Part shown: positions 38,010-45,015 of the stretch, in pieces | Layout: every line of letters begins with the position of its first letter | How positions within the stretch are numbered: position 1 is the first letter of the stretch | NCBI GenBank assembly: GCA_002690655.1 | Contig: NZFL01000025.1 | Span: 55,902 to 119,901, forward strand | Source of the DNA: Pedosphaera sp. | GTDB taxonomy: Bacteria > Verrucomicrobiota > Verrucomicrobiia > Limisphaerales > AAA164-E04 | DNA length: 64,000 nt | Reading direction: 5' to 3' | Notes under the pieces: generated by a model | What the model saw: only the letters and a program-made list of their open reading frames with translations | What the model was told of the DNA's origin: nothing | Database searches by the model: none | Translations under genes and position numbers: made by a program

Positions 38010-38323
38010 TTCCCATGCAGCAGATGCGATCTTCATCCACATTAAAAATTTGATCTTGCTGCTTCAATCACTTGTCTTAGGTAGGCGGAATCATCGAGTA
38101 CATAATGGCGTGACCCGCAACAAGCATCGATAGCATTTCATCTTCTGAAAGCTCCAGAATCCATTTCTCCATCAGGCACTCTAAATATGAAACCAAGTTC
38201 ATCGGCATATTTCTTCAATGAAAAACAACCGTTTTGATGCGGCCAAGCCCCTGTAAATCCGTAGAGATTGATAACCAAGGGGTAATTTTTATTTCTCACC
38301 GGTTGCTGCGTGACCAATCTCAA
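38010..38323 (-). pseudogene. Remnant of an LpqC/PHB-depolymerase-type esterase gene
   Basis: On the minus strand the first piece reads YPLVINLYGFTGA, then LKKYADELGFIF and VPDGEMDSGA, the N-terminal part of an alpha/beta hydrolase of the poly-hydroxybutyrate depolymerase (LpqC) family. It then stops at TGA (38140-38138) where the family has Trp. The next codons in the same frame read NAIDACC and LDDSAYLRQVIEAA, matching the family's WNATDACC and VDDVAYLR. A one-base insertion in a T-run near 38044 shifts to FNVDEDRICCMGI. The nucleophile Ser motif GHSNG and everything after it are missing, and the HG of the oxyanion hole is YG. Clearly inactive. Confidence 0.82.
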
Positions 38324-38434
38324 GCTTACCGACTATCCCGTTCATACCTGTTGGAAGGAATACAAACCTTTATTATTAACGTAATGGAAACAAAATGGAG
38401 ATATATTTGTAACAAAGGGTAGCAAAATACTAAC

Positions 38435-39163
38435 ATGTTCAACAGGTTTTCGATTTTTCTCATCTTGATTTCCTCTTTTGCTCTACCTTCGGTAAGTGAG
38501 GAAAATGCTACCAGAAATTTGAGGGACTACTATCACTCTCTTGAAAAAGGTGCTACAAATGTAATCCAGACAAATAATGATAGAACAGCTGCGATCAGGG
38601 AACTTGCGACACAAATCGTCAGGATCTTGGAGCAAAATCAGCAGGCATCCTTGACCTTTATTTGTACCCATAATTCAAGGAGAAGCCAAATCGCTCAAGT
38701 CATGGCCACAGCAGCTGCCCAAAAAATGAAGGTCCCTAACATGAAATTTTATTCAGGAGGGACCGAAGAAACGGCCTGCAATTCCAGGACAGTGGAAGCC
38801 TTGAGACGGGTTGGTTTCCCAGTAGTGAAATTAGATCAGTCCTCTAATCCTCGTTATATTCTCCAGACACAATCCAAAAATTCATCTGTAAAGTTGTTTT
38901 CAAAAAAATACAATCATCCAGCAAATCCTAACAAAGATTTTGTTGCAGTAATGGTATGCTCGGATGCAGACGAAAATTGTCCTTTGGTTCGTGGGGCAAT
39001 TTCGCGGGTGTCGCTTCCCTATAAAGATCCCAAACATTCCGATAACACAGATGATGAAGAAACCGTATACGACAAAAAATGCTATGAAATAGGTGTTGAG
39101 CAGTTTGCTCTCCTAAAGTTAGTAAGCCAATCTATGGCAAAATTGGAGCAAGAAATAAAATAA
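38435..39163 (+). CDS. Exported ArsC/low-molecular-weight tyrosine phosphatase-like protein
   Basis: The 242-residue protein has a signal peptide (about residues 1-21), a linker helix, and a low-molecular-weight PTPase fold. The phosphate loop C-x5-R is C77-THNSR-R83. The thioredoxin-coupled arsenate reductase pair is present as CSDADENC (Cys175, Cys182), the same spacing as Cys82 and Cys89 of plasmid pI258 ArsC. Relatives in Bacteroidetes are labelled protein-tyrosine phosphatase. Either activity is possible; export is unusual, because arsenate reduction normally takes place in the cytoplasm. The gene is AT-rich beside its broken neighbours. No ars operon partner is nearby. Confidence 0.8.
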   Translation: MFNRFSIFLILISSFALPSVSEENATRNLRDYYHSLEKGATNVIQTNNDRTAAIRELATQIVRILEQNQQASLTFICTHNSRRSQIAQVMATAAAQKMKVPNMKFYSGGTEETACNSRTVEALRRVGFPVVKLDQSSNPRYILQTQSKNSSVKLFSKKYNHPANPNKDFVAVMVCSDADENCPLVRGAISRVSLPYKDPKHSDNTDDEETVYDKKCYEIGVEQFALLKLVSQSMAKLEQEIK

Positions 39164-39226
39164 AGACAAGAACTGGGAATCGATGACTGATCTTTTCGGT
39201 TAATCATACCTACCGCATTACCTATC

Positions 39227-39538
39227 TCAGAAAGGGTTTTCACTCATTAGTTCATCTCGCCCTTCTTGCCACAGATCCATTGTGCGAATGAGTCTCTCCT
39301 GAGCCTCATGCTGTTTCTGCTGGTCAAGATTTTAAGTTTTCGCTCATGCTCACGCTGAGCGTGATGCACTGATCTGATGACCATGAAAAACATCATGGAT
39401 TGTTTTTCTCCTTTCCTCCGCCTAACGCAACATGCGGATCCTCTGTTGCGTGAGTATCGTATTCATTTCTTCCTCTCGATTCTTTTTATTGCTTCGGACT
39501 AACTTCTCAATTTGATCAATTCTCGTCACTTTGACCAT
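39227..39538 (-). pseudogene. Probable decayed gene for a charged coiled-coil protein
   Basis: The minus strand has an ATG at 39538 that starts a 38-residue charged helix (TRIDQIEKLVRSNKKNREE) ending at TAG (39424-39422). The same frame continues with AEERRKTIHDVFHG, and other frames continue with AQREHERKLKI and DQQKQHEAQERLIRTMDLWQ, ending at a TGA near 39227. Consecutive helix-forming segments in shifting frames fit one coiled-coil ORF broken by a stop and at least two frameshifts. No family is recognised. Chance is possible, but the run of Glu/Lys/Arg/Gln-rich segments is unusual for non-coding sequence. Confidence 0.42.
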
Positions 39539-39813
39539 CACTTTCCTTGTGGTAAATACAACGTTTTAAAAGGCTGGCGGAGAGGGGGTGCATCAAACAA
39601 GCCAGAGATGACTTGACCAACTCTCAGGGGTTTTGAAGACCGTTGTTTTTAACTTTAAGATCAATGTATTTGATGCGATTCATGCCATTGTTAATATATG
39701 CTTTTTGTGCTTTTTAAAGATACCGAAAGCACCTAGTGATTTAAGCTTAAGTATGCTTTGAGTACAGAAATAATTTAACTAGCAAGCCCGGTGCAAAAGA
39801 GTGGGCTAATTTT

Positions 39814-39850
39814 AAAAACAAAAAAGCCCGCTGATAAAGGATCAGCGGAC
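39814..39850 (-). terminator. Rho-independent terminator of the gene at 39892-40260
   Basis: Read on the minus strand, the stem CCGCTGAT / ATCAGCGG with loop CCTTT is followed by TTTTTTGTTTTT, 42 bases after the stop codon of the orphan gene. This is a classic intrinsic terminator and supports that gene's reality. Confidence 0.88.
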
Positions 39851-39891
39851 ATGATAAAAGTTCGACTTAATTATGTGTTTATAGACTTGTA

Positions 39892-40260
39892 TCACTGGAG
39901 AGACCAAAAACTGAGTTCTGCTTTTTTGGTAATTAAGTCTACTTCAGTGGTCACAAATTTCATGTCTCCATAAGTCACAAAATCAGTGTAGAAGCCCTTC
40001 ATCTTACTTCCTTTTCGACTGAATGTGCCCATCAGAGGTGAGCTAACTACGTCACCATGATCTAAAACTGCTTCCCCAATTCCACTGATTGTTCCACCGT
40101 GCATTTCCTCTGACACATGCTCATATTCGTGAGTAAGTTTTACAAAGCCATAGCGCTCAACAATTCCTTGCATATTGACTAGCGTAAATTCTCCTTCATG
40201 TTGAACCTTGGTGATTTCAAGCAAACCGAAACCGTCTGGTGAAGTTAGTTGTATAGCCAT
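39892..40260 (-). CDS. Hypothetical protein, orphan, beta-rich
   Basis: This 122-residue protein is read from an ATG at 40260 and followed by a strong terminator. It is soluble, without signal peptide or membrane helix, and rich in Gly, Thr and Val, suggesting a beta-barrel or sandwich. Visible segments are EYEHVSEEMHGG, GIGEAVLDHGD and LMGTFSRKGSKM. I do not recognise its family. It stands alone in the AT-rich part, with broken genes around it, so recent acquisition is possible. Confidence 0.62.
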   Translation of the reverse strand: MAIQLTSPDGFGLLEITKVQHEGEFTLVNMQGIVERYGFVKLTHEYEHVSEEMHGGTISGIGEAVLDHGDVVSSPLMGTFSRKGSKMKGFYTDFVTYGDMKFVTTEVDLITKKAELSFWSLQ

Positions 40261-41184
40261 TATAGATCCATTTTTGGTATTCTAGGTAAATTCATAAGTT
40301 TTGGAACGCTCCATCATATATCATTGAGAGAATTTTTTTGTTCGCTCAAGTTCATCGATTAAAAGCGAACGGAAATACAAACAAATTCGAGTGCAACGAA
40401 CCGGATGTATGGGATCCAGGAAGACCCCCTTGCCCGAAAAAGAACAAAAAACGGACAAGAGGTCACCCCTGATTTTAAACACCACAAGTTGCATACATCA
40501 CTTCCTAACCTCTATTGAATGGGAGACGATTTGATGACCGAAATGTGACATTAAGACAACTTTGTTTGATTTAAAATAACCTGATATACATCCTTGAGAG
40601 CAAGTAACACCTAGGTGATTAAAGGTGGCGGAAAAACACCATTAAAGCCGGCATGTGGATAGATATAAAACCAATGCAAAAAGTCAATCGAATCAACAGA
40701 ACGACTAAATCAACTTCCGGAAGATTATAAACCCCCTTGCTGGAGATAAAAATACCAGCAAGGGGGTTACTCTCTAATTCAGTAGCAACACAGCGCTGCA
40801 AACTCACTTTATCAGTAATTGAAAAAAGGAGTTTTCATCACCTTTGCTCTTTGTTTGAGTTCCAACTCCAGCCCTTCTGCAGCTTTTGTGTGAGCATATG
40901 CTCCTCACTCCTGTTGTAGAAAGTCATTAGGAAGCTGTAGCAACATGGAAACAAAAAATTCTGGGAAGCCTTTCAACGCTTCTCGGAAAAGATTTTGTTT
41001 TCAATCAAATAAAAAAACCCAGAAGAGTAAGAAAAATCCATGTCACCCATTACATACAGCTCAATTCAACGAAGCTCAGGAACAACAGTCAATGGAGACT
41101 CGCCTCCAAAAGTCACCTAAAATGGACCTTTTGATATTGCCGACGCTGACATGTCCTGGGGTAACTATTGTCGGGTAAACAGCG
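40261..41184. other. Long intergenic region with no recognised gene
   Basis: Nearly a kilobase without a supported gene lies between the orphan gene and the response regulator. ORFs at 40619-40807 (minus), 40737-40919 (plus) and 40945-41178 (plus) have no motif and no start signal. The composition is AT-rich and low-complexity in places. The only structured element is the perfect inverted repeat at 40730-40768. A broken gene or small RNA cannot be excluded. Confidence 0.5.
40730..40768. repeat. Perfect 14-base inverted repeat
   Basis: AACCCCCTTGCTGG at 40730-40743 and its exact reverse complement at 40755-40768 enclose an 11-base AT-rich loop. The T-run is short on both strands, and no gene ends close by. 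It may be a terminator left by a lost gene or part of a mobile element. Confidence 0.6.
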
Positions 41185-41853
41185 TTACTTGAAACGTTCC
41201 CCGGTGAGTCCCTGCTGGCGTGCGTAGTCCACCAACTCAGAGGCTTTCTGGAATGCAAGTCGGTGCATGATGCGGTAGCGATAGGTTTCAACGGAACGAG
41301 GACTGAGTTCGAGTTTTTCTGCTATTTGTTTGCTGGTCAGTCCGTCCCCAACCAATGCCACGATGCGTTGTTCTTTTGGACTCAGGAATTTAATAAAAGA
41401 TCTTTCGTCTCGTTCCAGTTCGGAAAGATTACGATGGAGCAAGGCCGTAAAATAGGTGTGGCCTGTGGCCACTTCAACCATGGCTTCTTCAAAAATTTCC
41501 AACGGTTGATCTTTTTCGACATAACCATGCACGCCTATTTCCTGTAATTGATGTAAGGTGTAAGGGTCTTTCAAATTGGTCAGGACCAGGATGCGTGTTT
41601 GAGGCCATGCTTCGAGAACCTGCTTTGACAATTCAATACCATCCATACCCGGTAGGTGCAGATCGGTCACCAGCAAATGGGGTTGATGTTTCTCGCATAA
41701 AGCGCGGCCTTCCAGACCATCCTCTGCATCCCCTTTCCAATCAAAACGTTCATCCAGTTGAATGGTTTTGGAAAGGACATTCCTGAGCAATGCCTGATCT
41801 TCCACCAGCACGGTGCTCCATGGTGGTTCAGGCGTTTTATTGATTTCGCTCAT
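41185..41853 (-). CDS. LuxR/NarL-type response regulator
   Basis: The 222-residue protein has a receiver domain (about 12-130) with acidic VEDQ, the phospho-acceptor Asp64 in VTDLHLPGMDG and the conserved Lys in YVEKD. The LuxR-type helix-turn-helix follows (about 155-215, with LSPKEQRIVALVGDGLTSKQ). It is therefore a phosphorylation-controlled DNA-binding regulator. It starts 20 bases downstream of the sensor kinase stop on the same strand, so the two form an operon. The divergent EF-hand gene is a plausible target. Confidence 0.93.
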   Translation of the reverse strand: MSEINKTPEPPWSTVLVEDQALLRNVLSKTIQLDERFDWKGDAEDGLEGRALCEKHQPHLLVTDLHLPGMDGIELSKQVLEAWPQTRILVLTNLKDPYTLHQLQEIGVHGYVEKDQPLEIFEEAMVEVATGHTYFTALLHRNLSELERDERSFIKFLSPKEQRIVALVGDGLTSKQIAEKLELSPRSVETYRYRIMHRLAFQKASELVDYARQQGLTGERFK

Positions 41854-41873
41854 GGTGGTTTTGTCTGGGCATG

Positions 41874-43724
41874 TTAATGAAAACTCTCAGATGATTCGAG
41901 CTGATCCGAATTTCCTTCGGGAAGCCATTGCAGAGGAATTTCCAATCGAAAGATGGTTCCTGCATCACTTGATGTGAGCACATTTAATTGACCGCCCATT
42001 CGCTTCGCCAACATATGAGATAGGACGAGACCAAAACCAGCTCCCTTTGTTCCTACCTCTGTTGGATCACGAGGTTTATCTGGCAATCGAAAGAGTTGGG
42101 ATTGTTCTTCGCTTGTCATTCCGCTTCCGGTGTCCCTTACCTCTATGCGCATGTCATCTGCAGTAGGTTCACAGTGAATAAGGACACTCCCTCCTTTCGG
42201 AGTATGACGGATGGCGTTGGAGATTAGATTTCGTAAAATAGTGCGAAGCATCTCAACGTCATTGACCAGTTGTGTGTTCTGTTTTACCTCCGCTTTTAAT
42301 TGAACGCCATTGTCCTTTGCGGTGGAGGTAAACAAGGTGCTTAATTGATGGGCGACTCTTTCCAAGTCAATGCTTCCAGGGAAATAGGGTAATTGTCCCG
42401 TTTGCAATCGTGCCCAGTTAAGAAGGTTATCCAGCAGTTCAGTCAGGTGCTTGCTGGTTCCCTGGATTTCTCCTGCAAATTTTCGAATTTCATCCGCGGT
42501 GAACGACTCCGGCTGTTTCATTAACAATCCACTCAGATTACTGACCCCGGTAAGCGGGGCTCGAAGGTCATGGGATATGATGGCCAATAAGCGATCCTTA
42601 CGCTGATTCGCTTCATTTAGCGCAGCGTTTTGCTTTCGTAACTTGTTCTGTGCCCATTTACGTCTTCGCATTTCGGTGACTACAACCAATGTAAAAAGAC
42701 AGACCAGTAAGCTGACACCGATCGAATTTCGTCGGATAGCATTGATGGTGTATTCCAGTGTTTCAGGGAAATCTCTTGAGATAAGGAATTCAATTCGAAC
42801 GGTCTCAGAATTTGCAGATCCATCGATGGTGGAAAACACCATTGCACGAGATTCACCATTATCTGTCTGAATATTTTTGTCACCCAGGATCAGATCCTGT
42901 TGGATAATCCTGTCCGTCAATGGGGCAGGGTGAGCATTGTCTTGCCCTCCCCCTAGACCACCCCTTCCAGGGGGGCTTCCTCGTCCAAATCTACGCCGAT
43001 TTTCGACTCCAGGAGGGGCGCCTCTGGGACGATCAAACCCATTCCTTATCTTCCTCATGGGGATCTTTGACAGATCCCAGATTTCCTGAGTTCCTATATC
43101 GTTTGATTCACGGGGGCCGGCTATTACCCTGAAGGAATGCTTCGAATTCCCAGAAAATGCTTCAAATGTATCCGGCATCTTTCTACCTAAAATCAATGAT
43201 ACCTGATTAAACTCACGCGTATTTCGAATGTAATATATTAAATACAGTCCCGATGTTGCTGAGACGAATCGAAAATTGACCGGACGAAAATCAAGGCGAT
43301 CAGTTGAGTTTGACAATTCAATGTGCCAGGGAGATCCCTCCTTTATTTTTCTTCGACCGTTCTCATTGAAAAGATAAGCCTCGATAATGGATTCATCTCG
43401 ATTGATGACAGCAGCCAAATCATAAGTGAATAAAATTGAGAATTCTTCGGTAAGTAGATCGTTCGGGGATCGACCGCGCATCAATGACTGCAAACCCAGC
43501 TCGATGAGCTGAGATTCCTCCTCAGCCAGACTTTTCAATTGTTCCGTCGTTTGCTCTTTTAAGAATTCGCTTCCGTATTCTCGGAATTGAGAAGTCATCT
43601 CCATGGCGACCCAGCCATTGGCAACCAGAAGTATTAGTGCAATACCAAAACCCAATGCCGGAATCCACCAAAGGCGATTTGCTACGCTTTGTTGGTTTTT
43701 ACTTTCTGCACGCTGATGTTTCAT
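41874..43724 (-). CDS. Membrane sensor histidine kinase with a large periplasmic domain
   Basis: The 616-residue protein has one membrane helix near residues 22-42, a periplasmic sensor region (about 43-330), a second helix (about 334-350), HisKA with phospho-acceptor His385 in ISHDLRAPLTG, and an HATPase_c domain (about 490-605; N box ILRNLISNAIRHT, G1 DTGSGM, G2 GTKGAGFGLVL). The periplasmic domain holds a Gly/Arg/Pro-rich stretch at about 230-260 (RFGRGSPPGRGGLGGG). The ATG at 43724 follows a GGAA-containing leader. The signal is unknown; the Arg-rich loop could bind acidic glycan or calcium-protein partners, which is speculation. Confidence 0.93.
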   Translation of the reverse strand: MKHQRAESKNQQSVANRLWWIPALGFGIALILLVANGWVAMEMTSQFREYGSEFLKEQTTEQLKSLAEEESQLIELGLQSLMRGRSPNDLLTEEFSILFTYDLAAVINRDESIIEAYLFNENGRRKIKEGSPWHIELSNSTDRLDFRPVNFRFVSATSGLYLIYYIRNTREFNQVSLILGRKMPDTFEAFSGNSKHSFRVIAGPRESNDIGTQEIWDLSKIPMRKIRNGFDRPRGAPPGVENRRRFGRGSPPGRGGLGGGQDNAHPAPLTDRIIQQDLILGDKNIQTDNGESRAMVFSTIDGSANSETVRIEFLISRDFPETLEYTINAIRRNSIGVSLLVCLFTLVVVTEMRRRKWAQNKLRKQNAALNEANQRKDRLLAIISHDLRAPLTGVSNLSGLLMKQPESFTADEIRKFAGEIQGTSKHLTELLDNLLNWARLQTGQLPYFPGSIDLERVAHQLSTLFTSTAKDNGVQLKAEVKQNTQLVNDVEMLRTILRNLISNAIRHTPKGGSVLIHCEPTADDMRIEVRDTGSGMTSEEQSQLFRLPDKPRDPTEVGTKGAGFGLVLSHMLAKRMGGQLNVLTSSDAGTIFRLEIPLQWLPEGNSDQLESSESFH

Positions 43725-44048
43725 CGTTCCTTTCGGAAGATGACTCCCTGTTTATTTGTTAACAAGCAGGAAATGAGTTGTTTATGTGAAAAATATTACC
43801 TTGATAAGGCAACTCGACAACATCTTATCCATCCAGTGACTATCCCGAAATTCCCAATCAGTTGAGGGCTTGTAGTACTCAATACGACAACTGGTGAGGT
43901 ATCACGGTGCCAACCCTGCTTGTAATTGTTTTGTAACAAGAACGAGAAAGTCAACTTGCTTACAAAGATCAAAACAAAGGCGTTGAATCCTTCGGGAGTC
44001 CGAAAGAGAGCCGGCACCAAAACAAAAACAAGAACCAAATAAAATATT
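43725..44048. other. Divergent regulatory region between sensor kinase and EF-hand genes
   Basis: About 320 bases without a supported gene. It must hold the promoters of the leftward two-component operon and the rightward EF-hand gene. Two minus-strand ORFs (43796-44038, 43902-44177) overlap the EF-hand start and have no motif. I do not see clear operators. Confidence 0.55.
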
Positions 44049-44906
44049 ATGAATCACAAATGGAATGCCAGAATCGCAGTGATAGCAATGACCTGCATGA
44101 TCAATGTTCATCATGCCAATGCGCAGCAGGATGAGAATCAAGGCCCAAAACGACCCGATCACAAAGTGAAGGGGCATGGTCTTAAACTCGCCAAGATGGA
44201 CTTCAATGAAGACGGAATGGTCACCGAGCAGGAATATCTGGACGCCCTAGCTGCGAATGCAGCTGAACGTTCTGACAAATTATTCACTCAATATGACATT
44301 AACGAGGATGGAACTATTACGACGGCTGAAATCAGCGATGTGCATGCTGTGGCCATTGAAGAACGTTTGATGGGGATTTTAGCTCGATGGGATGCGGACG
44401 AGGACGGGAACTTGTCAGTGGAAGAACTTGAATCCGTAGGCCGCGGTCGTCGCGGGCATCGTTATGTCCTGGGACAATTCGACGGGAATGAAGATGGCAC
44501 TATTACATCGGATGAACTTTTGGATGCCGGCGCTGGAATGTTGAATCAACGCGTCGAGGGCGTCATTGAGCATCTTGATACCGATGATGATGGCAATATC
44601 ACCCTTCAGGAAGTCACTGGCAAACATGATCTCAAGGCAACTGAACATTGGGCTGCCTTGCTGGAAAAAATCGATACCAATAATGATGGTGTTCTGGGAA
44701 GCGATGAACTCGAAGAGGGAAGACCTCAACGAAGCGAAGAACCTCGCAAGGGACGAGATGGCCAGCGACGTGAACGGGGGGAGAACCACGAGCGCGGTGA
44801 AAGAGTAGAACATGGCGGAGTTGATCAAGACGAAAAACGTCGCGGCCCTGGTCAAGGTCGAAATAATCAACAGAATGGTGGACGAGGGTCACGAGGGCGC
44901 CGATAA
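44049..44906 (+). CDS. Secreted protein with six EF-hand motifs and Arg/Gly-rich tail
   Basis: The 285-residue protein has a signal peptide (about 1-25, ending at NAQQ) and six EF-hand calcium loops in a row: DFNEDGMVTEQE, DINEDGTITTAE, DADEDGNLSVEE, DGNEDGTITSDE, DTDDDGNITLQE and DTNNDGVLGSDE. All six have Asp at loop position 1, Gly at 6 and Glu at 12. The last 60 residues are rich in Arg, Gly, Gln and Glu (ending in GGRGSRGRR). It probably binds calcium outside the cytoplasm, for structure, adhesion or sensing. It lies divergent from a two-component system, which may control it, and ends in a strong terminator. Confidence 0.9.
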   Translation: MNHKWNARIAVIAMTCMINVHHANAQQDENQGPKRPDHKVKGHGLKLAKMDFNEDGMVTEQEYLDALAANAAERSDKLFTQYDINEDGTITTAEISDVHAVAIEERLMGILARWDADEDGNLSVEELESVGRGRRGHRYVLGQFDGNEDGTITSDELLDAGAGMLNQRVEGVIEHLDTDDDGNITLQEVTGKHDLKATEHWAALLEKIDTNNDGVLGSDELEEGRPQRSEEPRKGRDGQRRERGENHERGERVEHGGVDQDEKRRGPGQGRNNQQNGGRGSRGRR

Positions 44907-44923
44907 ACAAGATCGATAGTTCA

Positions 44924-44980
44924 CACCTTAAAAGCAAAACACCCGACTGCCATGCAGCCGGGTGTTTTGCTTTTAAGGTG
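44924..44980 (+). terminator. Very long perfect hairpin after the EF-hand gene
   Basis: Two 22-base arms, 44924-44945 and 44959-44980, are exact reverse complements and enclose a short loop that itself pairs (CTGC/GCAG). The T-run lies inside the stem, so the hairpin can act in both directions. It separates the EF-hand gene from the next gene. Confidence 0.85.
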
Positions 44981-45015
44981 TTTGATTTCATTTGGACTTG
45001 AGGTGGATTCATGGT

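Noticed and set aside
40945..41178. Plus-strand ORF of 77 codons
   Set aside because: Ends in mixed low-complexity sequence, no motif, next to the response regulator stop on the opposite strand.
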